Shown in pieces: positions 1 through 10,010 of a DNA stretch of 64,000 bases. Below the pieces are notes generated by a model. That model was not told where the DNA came from and did not search any database. It was given only the letters and a program-made list of their open reading frames with translations. The stretch covers positions 740,837 through 804,836 of the forward strand of contig JAJEKV010000066.1 in assembly GCA_021234155.1 (NCBI GenBank), written 5' to 3'. The translations under genes were made by a program, and so were the position numbers. Positions within the stretch are counted from its first letter, which is position 1, and every line of letters starts with the position of its first letter. The DNA comes from Isoetes taiwanensis. Taxonomy: Eukaryota > Streptophyta > Lycopodiopsida > Isoetales > Isoetaceae.

Positions 1-1080
1 CTCACGCACCGTAGAAAGCAATTTAGTAATCGGACCCAGCCGCCGGTGGCAAATCGGGCGACGCCTCGGTGAAAGTGGCGCGGGCACGGACCGCGGTGGA
101 TCCCATCAAGTACCCCCGAGGCAAGCACCGAGCCGAGCATCAAGGATGTCCAAAGTCGCTGACTAAAGAGGCATCGGGACCGGTGGTGCCGTGAAGAGGG
201 TATTTGGGGCCCAAATGATGGGGCTGTCCAGAAGGTAGGGCGAATCGTGGGGTCATAGGGTCGGGCGGGGATGGCTCGAGCAAAATTTAATGAAATTCTT
301 AGGGATAATGGTAGTCAATCTAGATAGTTTTCTTATTTTTGTGTTGATTGTCCCGTGCATACAAGGGGCCAGGATTGAGGTGTTTTTTCTTTATATCCTT
401 CACATTCCTTATGGATGTAATAATCATTTATACAGGTTCCTTTGTATGGTTGATAAGTGCCATTTTATATAAGTTCTTTTGTATGGCAGGTGTTTTATTT
501 AGATATTCGGGATTCTCTAGGGATACCATGGATGGTGATGACGAGTTGCTTGAATTGGAGAGCGTTTACTAGCTTCAATGGTGCCTTTGTTAACCTGATG
601 ATATGTTGAAGGGCTATTGGCTTGCTTGGTCTCATTCTAAGAACTGGTGATTATGAAAGCCTTTACAACTACTACGATGAGGTGTTATCAAATGTCTTCA
701 ATATTCCCGATAGAATTATGCTTTCCCATCCTTGCAACAATAGTTTTCTTTTTCAACAATTACTAGTATCTTATGCCTTGGGTTAGAGCCTAAAGTTAGA
801 AGATCCTTCGCTCACCTTATTACTCTTCAACCCATAAGCCTCTAGACTTACTGTCTCTTTTTCAGCATTGTTGTACATTGTGTTATTTTAGTGGAGACAT
901 CCAGATGGGGCTTTTCTTTCAGTTTCTCTCTCCTTATGAGTTGCTTGTTGGTTTTGAGAATTGAACTTATCTTCGTATCACAATAAGAAGATAAGTGTAA
1001 TTCTCAAAACCATTGCCAATAGTTAGTTAGATTGTCTGGTGCTGCAAATGATACAAAACCATCAGAAAATCCTACAGTGT
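1..1080. other. Left flank without an intact gene
   Basis: The first 290 bases are GC-rich and resemble the style of the 50-64 kb region; the remainder is AT-rich. No ORF here has a recognisable product. Bases 861-965 are the reverse complement of 44797-44895, so this stretch contains a dispersed repeat unit. Bases 951-1008 can form a hairpin. The last part, 1004-1080, reads on the minus strand as the displaced end of the DDE transposase gene (see that entry). Confidence 0.6.
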
Positions 1081-1085
1081 CATCT
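1004..1085 (-). pseudogene. Displaced 3' end of the DDE transposase gene
   Basis: Read on the minus strand from the target-site duplication, this stretch stays open for 25 codons (beginning DTVGFSDG, ending NYWQWF) and then meets a TGA at 1004-1006. The frame is the one that continues the transposase ORF cut off by the LTR at 22846, if the duplicated five bases are used once. I infer that this was the C-terminal end of that gene before the LTR retrotransposon inserted and a later inversion carried the rest of the gene to 21-22.8 kb. The reading is short, so the duplication match is the stronger evidence. Confidence 0.5.
1081..1085. repeat. Target-site duplication (CATCT), left copy
   Basis: CATCT lies directly before the TG end of the LTR at 1086. 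Its reverse complement AGATG lies at 22841-22845, directly before the LTR start at 22846. Five-base duplications are typical of Ty3/gypsy integration. The matching copy lies 21.7 kb away and inverted, which is the key evidence for the inversion described in the findings. Confidence 0.7.
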
Positions 1086-2643
1086 TGTGACGGCCCCAGC
1101 TCCTATACGATGCCCCGATCGTATACAAACTGGAGATCATCCCTCAAAACAGCATCTGCTCGCTGACATGAGGCCGTCCACCTAACATCGGGCTCTTGCT
1201 GGTGGCCAAGAACCCGACGGGGAAGAATGGACGTGTCATTCATCCCGTCTCCCTCGGGATCGATCTAGCTGCGGAAGCGTAAACACACATGAGCACATGA
1301 CATCAATCAACAATAACATACCCACCTCGAAGGGTGGTCCACCATATCACAGTAGCTGCAACAACACATCAGTACATCAACATAACATGGGGAAATCCTA
1401 CCCAGGCTCAGGGGAAAGACTGACGGCTTGGGTCTCCGGATAACAATGCAGACAGAATTCATGGCAAATGGATATGGCTGGCATAGAAACATGGTCGTTG
1501 GGTAGTCCACTCCATCCGCCCCTCCTGTGCATACTTTGCAGATAGGCTAAAAAGTATTGGAGCCTGACCATAGCCTGCCGGGTTCATAGCCAAAGGGGCT
1601 ACTACTCGGTTGCATCTCCCCAGCTCCCGATGAGGCAGGAGGAGATCACTCTCCTCCAGAAGGTTCATGCCAATCACAGGCGAGCTAGAGAGCCACTGCT
1701 CATATACGACTTGAACCCCTAGAAGATGACGCATCACCCAAGAGGTGTCGAGCCCATACCCTGCCCGCACGCAGTGCCAGGGTATTAGGCCTAGCCCACA
1801 ATGTTCCCCGGCCGTCGCTATGCACCAGAGGGATCAAATGTGATCAGACAAGCCCTTCCTTGTCAGCCGGTCTAGCTCCGCCACCCACACCCCAAAGGGC
1901 TCTTATGCACGTGCCGCATTAATTGGGAATTAATGGGCTAAAACTATGATCATACAACTACTTGGGCTCACGGGTCTCTACCCCCTTCCCAATACACAAG
2001 AGTGGCGCATAGAATGTCTAAACATCATCACAATGTAACTGAAAATAATAGAATACATCTATTCTAATCTACCTAATCATACATGGTTAGGTTCCTTTGT
2101 TAGTGTCTATCATTCTTAGGTTGTGAGGGGTCGCCTTATGGCTAAGAATGAATGCTAAACCCTCTTGAAAGAGGCCGATAACTTTCGGATCTACCTATCG
2201 AATCAACTGCTCACCCGATTTTTGGCGGTTCCCCTCCCCCAAAGCGTCCATTTGGGCCGATCTCGGTCTGCTGATCTTGGATCGAGCTGCAACCTAGGAA
2301 ATTCGACTTCTCTGCTTTCGTTCAGGCGGAAATGCATCCTTTGCTGCTCCAATCCGAGACTCAGGGGCTGAAAAACTGAAAGGGTTTCCCTTTTAGGGTT
2401 TATACCCCTTTATCTCCACGCTTTTAGGGCTGGTCCCTTTTTGGTCAATGGGTCATTGCCACGTGGCAAAAAGGGATTCTATTCACATGTTGCTTTAACA
2501 TGTGCAATATAATAGTTCACAAGGTCGTACCCTAAGGTACTACCCTTTACGGTCGCCGTATACATGTCGTCTGAGTCGACATGTACTAGTGACGGTCAAG
2601 ATAATATAACGATTCATATCGTATGTTATGCTGGAACGTCACA
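1086..2643 (-). repeat. 3' LTR, 1558 bp, complete
   Basis: On the minus strand it begins TGTGACGTTCCAGC right after a purine tract and ends GGCCGTCACA, so it has TG...CA ends. It is flanked by CATCT on its outer side. The U3 part contains several short palindromes: a perfect G-box core (CACGTG within TGCCACGTGGCA, 2457-2468), an ACATGT-flanked hairpin near 2562-2585 and a GGTAC palindrome near 2533-2548. A 103-codon open frame (1770-1459) is shared with the copy at 23719-24030. It has no recognisable domain and is probably not a gene. Confidence 0.9.
2457..2468. promoter_or_regulatory. G-box palindrome in LTR U3
   Basis: TGCCACGTGGCA is a perfect 12-bp palindrome around the plant G-box CACGTG, the binding site of many bZIP and bHLH factors. 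The same palindrome lies at 23022-23033 in the other LTR copy. Its place in the U3 part fits an LTR promoter element; activity is inferred. Confidence 0.4.
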
Positions 2644-2656
2644 TTCTCCCCACCTT
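2644..2656 (-). other. Polypurine tract
   Basis: On the minus strand AAGGTGGGGAGAA immediately precedes the TGTGACG start of the 3' LTR. This is the expected position and composition of the plus-strand DNA primer of an LTR retrotransposon. A very similar tract precedes the second LTR family at 61588-61603. Confidence 0.8.
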
Positions 2657-5600
2657 AAAATGATGTTGTCCGCAGCATCGAGGTTCTCCCCACCTTGGGA
2701 TCTTCCTGTCCTGCAACCAACTTGATGCATGCAATTATTATTATAGTTACACAATTATTAGAATTACTCTAAGGTAATGTTTAAGACATTACTGTACTAT
2801 TTCATTATCCAATTAACTTATCACTTCATAACTTAATCAACGCAAGGTAATTACTAACCTTACTTAATACAATATTTAAGTTTATCAAAGTTTATCAATT
2901 TCATACAAAATTTACACTTCCAAGGTACTCTTCATCCCTTGCAACACGTTATAACAAAATTTGTGTTGCAAGTCTTTGCACCTTGAAATCCTACATTAAT
3001 TTTACAATATCTATAATTACATACTTACTACCTCACACAAGATTTAAGCGATTAGTTTAAATGGTAGAAATCATAACTCCCCGCCAGTTCTTCGTTCTCA
3101 TTGGCCGCCTGGATTCACACCACGCTAGAATATTAATGTAAAGTTGGTTATAAGGGAACCACCCCATCTATCTACATGAATGCATGACTAATCTCCCGGC
3201 GTAGGAAGAGGATGCTTCTTCCATCGTGGTCGTGGAGACAGCGCCCTATAATGCCTATATGCCGCTTATGCCTTGCCTGAGACGTGGAGGATAGGGTCCT
3301 TCCCGTAGGCATTGACTAGAGGTGCTTTCCTATCAATGCATTCCTGAATGACCTCTTATCTCTCGAGGTCGTCTACTTCCGTGGGACGGAAGTAGACTTT
3401 TTAATCTACCTTCCACTCATCCAAGCGGAACCGCAGTCATGCATACATTGACATTACACCACGTCCTAGAGATCAATGTGGTGGTCCCATCATCGGTAAA
3501 TACGCATGCAACCCATACCTAGCATAGGTTGCATGCGTAGATTAACTTGAAACCTGCATGATCTCTGCTGGCTCCTTTAATGCATGCGATTAACATAATT
3601 ACCCTAAGGTAATATTTATGAATTAACATTATCATAGTATCGGATACATTACTTCCGATAGTACAATTATATTCACTCTAAGCTTTGCAACATTTAACGA
3701 CTTTTAGATCGTGATTATTTAAACAATAACCCTGATTTAGACTTATTGTTACATAGACAAGATTTTAATTATCATACACAAGAATTAGATGTACTTCTTA
3801 TTCTCTTCCTTGGGTCCTGCATTACCCTTGGAAGTATATCCCTAAGATGCACCTAAGTATATCTGAATTCTATTTTCTATTTATATTTATAAGGACCCGA
3901 GGTCATATAGCTATCCTTGGAAGGAATTGCATCCTTGCGAAGGATTAATTAACATGCTACCTCATATTACCGTTGTTATTTAACTTATTTCCCTATGATA
4001 CATATACGTACAATAATTTCTATGCAGTTATTAGGGTCTATATTTAACTTATCAATATGACACATTAAAGCTTATAATACATGCGCACACCTTACCTAAG
4101 GCTAGAACGCATCCACCCATTGAGCCGGCATCGAGTAATTTGGAGATGACTTGGTCGTTGCATTGCTCCCATAGTTTTGTTCCACTTCATTGGTGTAGTT
4201 AGCTACTACGTCAGTCTCGCACGTTGAAGGCCTCCTGATCACTAAGGTATCTATCTATCTTACGCTCTGTTCGCTTCGGCCATTGCCGGAGTGAACTCTA
4301 TTCTACGGGTCGGTCAATTTGATGCAAGTACGTTCAATCATAAGATTGAGCCCTCCCGACGTTGTACACAATGTCATATCTATTCTCTCCACTTAAGAGG
4401 TTATACGCTTCTTACTTAGCGCATTAATTTACTAGCCTTAGCTGACATATATAACCATCTAAGATGGATGCACATATTATGTTATCATTTATTTCAATAT
4501 AGTTATGGGTTACCTATTTAGTTAGAACAATTCTAAACCACAAGGTTTTGTCATCATGACAATTCCTTTTGTCTCAAAAGACTATTTGATTACTATAACT
4601 CTTATTTTAGATGTACCTTGCATGTACTATCCTTTTATATTCTAGAGATTCCCCCTTTCTTAGCTATTTAAACTATTGGAATATTCCTACCAATGGAATT
4701 GATGCCATCGTAACAAGTTGGCCGGACTTGTTAGATTACTTCTTTTCTTTCGGTTGGATTATTCTTTTGGAGGTACTAGATTTATACATGGTCAACAATT
4801 ATTCTAGTAATGATTCCTTCTTAGCGAGGTGATCAATCTCACCAAATGGTTTCAATATGTTGGACGTCTGTTAACAATCGTGTATAATTATAGTTACTCC
4901 TACGCATTTCCTTCGCAATATTTGGAAATGCCTTCTAATCCCAATATGGATGTTACCGTCTATACATTTAACCTACTAGGCCCCATGGCCTTAGATCCTT
5001 GAGCTTGCTAGAAGCTTATCCACTCGTTGCCTGCTTGAAGTAGCAAGGTGACGTTCTTCCGAGTCGCTCGATACTTCAGTCTCCTTGACGGTGGCTCCTC
5101 TTTATGTAGAGGTTGACTTTGTTCGTTAGAAGCCTCTCATTGCTGGTGGCTTTGATGGTGTAGTTGATCACTTGAAATCTTCCATGCCGCTTTTCAAAAG
5201 CCTGAAGGTGGCGCCGTTGAAAAAAAATCTTTCATCTTGAACTCTTTGTCTTGGCAGCTAAAGGACGACTCTGTATTTGATATTGTTTCTTCGACTCCAT
5301 CGACGTCTCATACGTCGAGTCCTCTTGTTGCCCGAAGAGTGTTGAGGATGTTGATTGCTTCACCCTGCAAATTGCCTGACATCTCTTCCTTTGATCTGTT
5401 ACGCTATGGGAAGGAAGGAATAACAAGGGAACTATATATGCAAAGCATATAGCTTATATAATTACAATTACTACTAGAGCTATTAGGCCCCCCTTGTGCC
5501 TCCCTTCGAGTTGCACACCTACTCCTTGGCAATGTCATCGGTGTTCCTCCCGGTGCGATGGTGTTGACGATATATATCCTCCTATTTGTACGTCAGCTCG

Positions 5601-6709
5601 TACTCCGGGGTAACTTGTTGATATACTTGGGCCCTCTGGTGTTTGTCGGCTATGGCACAACACGCTTTGCATCACATTCTAACTAAAGGTGTGCTGGTCA
5701 TTGACGCCTCGACATTTCGGTCTGCTTCCTGATCCTGTTCTTGGGCGATAATTGTTCTTCCTTCATGATACTTGAAGCTATTTGGAGGTGTCTCTTGAGG
5801 CTGTGCGCGATTCCTTTGGCTATACTCATCTGGAGTTGTTCTCTTCTGCAGTTGTTCTTTGAATCGTCGATCCTTGGGTTCACCAAGTTGCATGCAAGTC
5901 CGCGTGCAAGTCATCGGCTCGGCTCGCCTAGTTGCTTCTCCATCGAGCTCCCAATCTTACTTGTTTGATCCCCTCAATCACGTTGGACGTTATCACGTTC
6001 CATAGTGCTATGCCGTCTTCTTGTCTTGAGGTACCTTCCGGTGGCTTTGATTGTGCTCGTCAGTTTTGATCCTCATGTTGCCTCTAGGGAGCTCATGGAA
6101 GAAGTCAATTGCTAGCACCTGTCCAGCTTTCAGTTCCTGACCTTTGTCCCTCTATGCATGTCGGTCTCTCTGGCAAGTAAAGCATCATGGCTCTCTTCCC
6201 TGCTGGCTATGTTGTCGGGATGATAGATCCTTATACCTGCGCAGCTTGACCCTTGAGTTGAAGAAGTACCTGCCTTAGATATACTCTTGACGTTGAATAG
6301 CCTGGCTATTATCTTGAACTCTCTTTTTGCCGAAGGTGCTTCAGTTGCTATCCTTGTCGTTAAGGTGTCGAATGCTTCTACCTTGGGCGTTTGATGTCCC
6401 TCATGTCGGAGATATGATCGGCTTCTTCTCTTCTAATTACTGGTAGGAGTATCTGACGAAGCCATCACCTAGTTGTTGGAGGCATATCTCCTCGTCCTCC
6501 TGTCAGCTTGAAGTGCTCTTGTTGTCTTCCCTCTTATTCCCATCCGTTCTTGGAGTGCCACAAACTCTTCTTCTGTCGGCAGCTGCTCTTCATTCATCAT
6601 GCCTCGATGGTCTTTGAGGGCTTCGATATCGGAGATCGTGGTGTCCCGGTAAGTGGGTCGTTTCCCTTACCTCCACGGAAATTCATCGATTTCTTGGTCG
6701 ATGAAGTCA
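2657..6709 (-). other. Internal region of the LTR element without recognisable genes
   Basis: AT-rich in 2.7-5 kb, more mixed in 5-6.7 kb. No long ORF and no pol motif is visible on either strand. Bases near 2724-2786 and 3580-3630 repeat one another (ATGCATGC followed by a CTAAGGTAAT word). Between 6.7 and 6.4 kb short minus-strand readings rich in E and D continue the style of the acidic ORF at 7054-6710 but are interrupted by stops and frame changes. The 3120-3500 part resembles 46120-46400 next to the Ty3/gypsy chromodomain, including a shared ACCACGTCCTAGAGA word. Confidence 0.6.
3501..3539. repeat. 13-bp perfect stem hairpin near the 3' end of the LTR element
   Basis: TACGCATGCAACC pairs perfectly with GGTTGCATGCGTA across a 13-base loop. 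It lies in the 3' internal region, next to the segment shared with the Ty3/gypsy element. Its role is unknown. Confidence 0.6.
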
Positions 6710-7519
6710 TCAAGTCACAGCCTGCCCGCAGGAGGTGGAGAAGTTCGTCGATCGATAGCCTCTGTCCCTGCATTCGGGAAGGTTTTTGATATCGTTTAGG
6801 ATCAAATATTCCTGTCCTTCGACTATGATCGGCGCTAGGCTTGTTATTCCCAGCCCGATTGGTTGTGCTATCCTAGGTGTGCCCCTGTCAGCTTCGAAAC
6901 GGCCAACATCTTGTTCCGCGTCCCGGCGTTCTTCCTCTGGGTCCACTTCCATTTCATCTTCACTTTCATCCTCTGAGTCCTCTCTTGCTTTGGATGATTC
7001 CGCTTTGGACTGCTCATACTCAAGCAGTAGTTGCTCGTCTGCCGCCGAGTCCAAGGGTGTAATCTATAGTGGCTAGATTGACGGCTCTCCTACCACGGTT
7101 TGGGCCCTATAGAATAAGTATAGTGCTAAGGCCGCGTTGTAAGAGAAGAATCTCTTTCTATTCGCTTTCGAGGGTCATGTAATTGGGTAGGCTTCGGTCC
7201 TATTCTGCAAACAATTTAGCAATGTTGGGTATATGACCTAGGGCATTTTGGTAACACTTGTCTTTGGTACAAAGTACCCTATGCATGGGGGTATTTCTTG
7301 CAAGCTGGGAGCTACTTTCTCTTGGAATTCTTGCAGAACTTGTTGGTAGAATGGGTTTGAATTCAGAGTTGCAGGCAAGTCTAATTCTTTCTGGGAAACT
7401 TGGAATACTAAGGCAACATCTACCTGAGCAACATGGGGAGAGGCGCTGTACCAGTTGATGAATGATGATGTAGCCATGAGGACGAGCGTAGTGTCGATAT
7501 CGAACGGAGCTGGAAGCAT
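6710..7519 (-). pseudogene. Decayed second ORF of the LTR element, acidic C-terminal part
   Basis: Two open stretches, 7519-7238 (93 codons, starts MLPAPFDIDTT) and 7054-6710 (114 codons), lie in the same minus-strand frame. They are separated by about 180 bases with a few stop codons that otherwise read like protein (for example FFSYNAALALYLFYRAQ). The first part has mixed hydrophobic and polar segments. The second has a strongly acidic block (residues about 20-50, rich in E, D and S), then a more ordinary region. I do not recognise a domain. Its place downstream of the histone-like ORF in an LTR element fits a gag-like or accessory protein, but this is inference. A cysteine motif at about 6184-6160 that could be half a zinc knuckle lacks its last cysteine and is not relied on. 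Confidence 0.45.
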
Positions 7520-7776
7520 TTAAGGAGACTGGAAAATTGCCTTGGGAGCAGGAGCAAGTTTATAGGTGTTGCTTGGGGTCTATGAGGGTATTTATAAGAG
7601 TTTTGTAACCTAAATTTTTAGGGTTCCTCAAACTTTTGACATTTTGAGGTAAAGTTTGATATTTCTAGGTTAATTGGGAGCTAAAAATGGATTCTATAGA
7701 GTTTCAGGGTTCTAATGCAACAAATTTTGGCTGATTTGGATATGCCGAGCACAAGTTATGGGGTTTGAAAATTCGG

Positions 7777-7849
7777 ACCCCTCTAAGCATGCGCGAGAGC
7801 ATAGTTAGGTTGGGACCTAAGTGGCCTCTGGCGCATCCTTGGAGGTGTT
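7777..7849 (+). repeat. 73-bp two-tier hairpin, copy 1
   Basis: ACCCCTCTAAGCATGCGC pairs with GCGCATCCTTGGAGGTGT to form an 18-bp outer stem with a conserved C/C and a C/T mismatch. Inside it, GTTAGGT pairs with ACCTAA. This copy and four others are each exactly 73 bases and in the same orientation. It lies downstream of the histone-like ORF. Confidence 0.8.
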
Positions 7850-7980
7850 GGTCCCTTAATGATGCCAAAACAAGTTTTAAGAGGTGAATTCTTACTTATC
7901 TTCTTCTGAACTGCAAGTTTGTGTGCTTATTTACTTCATTTGGAGCAGGGAAATGGCTGATCAATGGTCCAGTTGGTTGG

Positions 7981-8053
7981 ACCCCTCTAAGCATGCGCGA
8001 GAGCATAGTTAGGTTGGAACCTAACTGGTGTCTGGCGCATCCTTGGAGATGTT
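7981..8053 (+). repeat. 73-bp two-tier hairpin, copy 2
   Basis: Same outer stem and same GTTAGGT/ACCTAAC inner stem as copy 1, starting 204 bases further on. It sits about 170 bases past the stop codon of the minus-strand histone-like ORF. Confidence 0.8.
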
Positions 8054-8177
8054 GACCAAATTTTCCCATTTGCTCCTTAATTGCTACTACACTTGATCTC
8101 ATGCACATTTTAAACAACTATACATCCTTATTATTCAAAATTTTCACACTTTACATATAAGCTCCTTAGTTACAAAA

Positions 8178-8240
8178 AGTATTTTCTGTCCTATTTGTCT
8201 GTTGTAACTAAGTATTTTCTGTCCTATTTGTCTGTTCTCT
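8178..8240 (-). repeat. Micro-duplication over the stop codon of the CENH3-like ORF
   Basis: A roughly 33-base unit containing the end of the ORF, its TAG stop and the following bases (AAGTATTTTCTGTCC on the plus strand) is present twice in tandem. The duplication lies just past the stop, so it does not change the protein. Confidence 0.6.
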
Positions 8241-9357
8241 TGATGTACTTCGCCAGTCTCATGTCTTTCGGTGTCACGGTGACTCTTTTTGCGTGGAGCG
8301 TGCATGCCAATGAGTCTTCAAAGTGTTGCACGACCTCCATCTCTGCCGCTTCTTGCAAAGCGAGTAACATGTCGTTGGTTACTCGCTTGTCGGGGTCGTA
8401 ATCCCACAAAATCTCCCGGACAAATCTCTGGAATGCAGCTCTGGGGATAAGAAATCCGTAACTCCGTTGGAAGTGTCGGATTTCTCGCAAGGCTTTCCCA
8501 AATACTGAATCTTGGGATCTTCTCATGGGCTTCTGTGGGGGGTTCGGAAGCTCTGGTGGAGGTTTCAGCTGAACTATTTCGCGTGTTGGCCGCCCTCCTT
8601 CAATGTATTTCACCTTGTGCGCCTTGTAATAGGCACTATACTCAGTATGCATCTTCTTGTATGCATTATACTCTGCTAACTCCTTCTTATACTTCCTCTC
8701 GGGCCCTAAGGTATACGAGTCCCTCGCCGTTTTGCCTCTTCCGGACTTCTTCGCGGCTGCTTTGTCTCCCCCTAAGTTCTTCCTCTGTTGCCATTGTGGA
8801 AACGGTGGGGGTTGTTCAACCGGTGGTTCTGTCGGGTCCTGGGCTGGGGTTCGTCTCTCTTCTTGGGGTTCCTCGGGCTCGGGATGACGCTTCTGCTTCT
8901 TTTTCGAGGATTCTCCAATTCCGTCAAATACCTTATCCAAGAAGTTCCGCGTATTACCTGAATCTTCTGTTGACGATGAGGGTTGGTTGTCTTCGGGTCG
9001 TTCGCCGATGACGATGCCGACCGATCTCCTCTTCTTCTTCTTTGGCGGCTCTTCCGTCATCATTCCCTTGCCCTTCCTGTCTTTTTCTTCCCTGTTCTTC
9101 GACCTTTGTTCCCGCCATTGGTCTTCTTCGGCCTCGGCTGCTTTCTGTGCTTTCTTCTTTGCCTTCTCCTCCTTCTTCTTTGCCTTCTCCTCTTTCTTCC
9201 GCCTCTTCTCTAGATTCCGGTAGTATATAGGTCGCCTCTCCATGTCGGCCTTCAATCTCTCTTCGGCATCTTTGAGTTTCTGCTCGGCGGCGAGGACCTG
9301 GGCGCTGGGCCTATCGTCGTTGCTTACCATACGAGCGGTATGCTTCGTCCTAGCCAT
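8224..9357 (-). CDS. CENH3-like histone H3 protein with very long tail, encoded in an LTR retrotransposon
   Basis: Intact 377-residue ORF. I start it at the ATG at 9357 because the protein then begins MARTKHTAR, the plant CENH3 start (canonical H3 begins MARTKQTAR); an in-frame ATG 14 codons upstream (9399) would bury this. Residues 289-377 (bases 8493-8227) align without gaps to the whole H3 fold from ALREIR to the C-terminus; about 43 of 89 residues match canonical H3 by hand alignment from memory. REIRHFQ, LIPRAAF and ALQEAAE are CENH3-style, while loop 1 has H3 length, without the usual CENH3 insertion. The roughly 280-residue tail is far longer than a normal CENH3 tail. It has a charged K/E coiled-coil-like stretch (20-95), a nuclear-signal-like PPKKKKRR (104-111), a P/E-rich part (155-190) and a Y/K-rich part (215-250). 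The ORF occupies the gag position after PBS and leader. I infer a captured host CENH3; function is untested. Confidence 0.9.
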   Translation of the reverse strand: MARTKHTARMVSNDDRPSAQVLAAEQKLKDAEERLKADMERRPIYYRNLEKRRKKEEKAKKKEEKAKKKAQKAAEAEEDQWREQRSKNREEKDRKGKGMMTEEPPKKKKRRSVGIVIGERPEDNQPSSSTEDSGNTRNFLDKVFDGIGESSKKKQKRHPEPEEPQEERRTPAQDPTEPPVEQPPPFPQWQQRKNLGGDKAAAKKSGRGKTARDSYTLGPERKYKKELAEYNAYKKMHTEYSAYYKAHKVKYIEGGRPTREIVQLKPPPELPNPPQKPMRRSQDSVFGKALREIRHFQRSYGFLIPRAAFQRFVREILWDYDPDKRVTNDMLLALQEAAEMEVVQHFEDSLACTLHAKRVTVTPKDMRLAKYIKRTDK

Positions 9358-9577
9358 ATTTGGCAGAGATTGATTTGGATCAGGGCGCCCGAGGATCACC
9401 TATTGGGACGAGCTCGAAAAAAAACAATTTGAAAAACCCTAAAAATGAGGTCTAAGTCCACTAATTTATAGGGTTAAAATTTTAGGGTTTGGCCTAGTTG
9501 CTTATTTTCTTGGTCTGTTGATGAAATCCTCCATATCTCGAATCGAAGCTAGGTCTTCTCCAACCATTTTCGCTCGA

Positions 9578-9650
9578 ACCCCTCTAAGCATGCGCGAGGA
9601 GGATGTTAGGTCCAGACCTAACTATGCCCTGGCGCATCCTTAGAGGTGTT
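9578..9650 (+). repeat. 73-bp two-tier hairpin, copy 3
   Basis: Outer stem ACCCCTCTAAGCATGCGC with GCGCATCCTTAGAGGTGT; inner stem GTTAGGT with ACCTAAC around a CCAG loop. It lies in the 5' leader of the element, about 220 bases upstream of the CENH3-like start codon. Confidence 0.85.
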
Positions 9651-9797
9651 GGCCCTTTTTTTTTTTTGCTTTAAACTTATCCAATTTAAACAAATTAACA
9701 TGTATTTCTAACTAATTGAAGCATTATAAGCGGGATTCTATCATTACTTTTACAATTTGAGTAAGTTTTGATCAAATTCCGAGGTTACTTTTGGGGG

Positions 9798-9870
9798 ACC
9801 CCTCTAAGCATGCGCAAGAAGGGTGTTAGGTCATGACCTAACTAGTGTCTGGCGCATCCTTAGAGGTGTT
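9798..9870 (+). repeat. 73-bp two-tier hairpin, copy 4
   Basis: Same structure, starting 220 bases beyond copy 3. The segments between the arms differ from the other copies while both stems are kept, which suggests that the structure matters rather than the whole sequence. Confidence 0.85.
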
Positions 9871-10010
9871 GCTCCAAAATGACTTTTACTTAATGTTTTT
9901 CTGTGTTTTAACACTCAAATCTAGATAACTCGAGCCTTTCAAGCGTAATTTCATCTTTTATTTTACAATTTGGGGCTCCTAAGGCCGAGTTCTAGGGTTC
10001 ATATGGGGTG

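Noticed and set aside
1459-1770. A 103-codon frame shared by both copies of the first LTR (also 23719-24030).
   Set aside because: It lies inside an LTR, shows no domain, and its conservation follows from LTR identity.
6152-6184. Minus-strand CFTCQRDRH, like the first half of a gag zinc knuckle.
   Set aside because: The final cysteine is missing and stops lie on both sides; the match could be chance.
8535-9230. Plus-strand open frames of up to 158 codons.
   Set aside because: They are antisense to the histone-like ORF, rich in S, F and L as the complement of K/E-rich codons, and have no recognisable domain.
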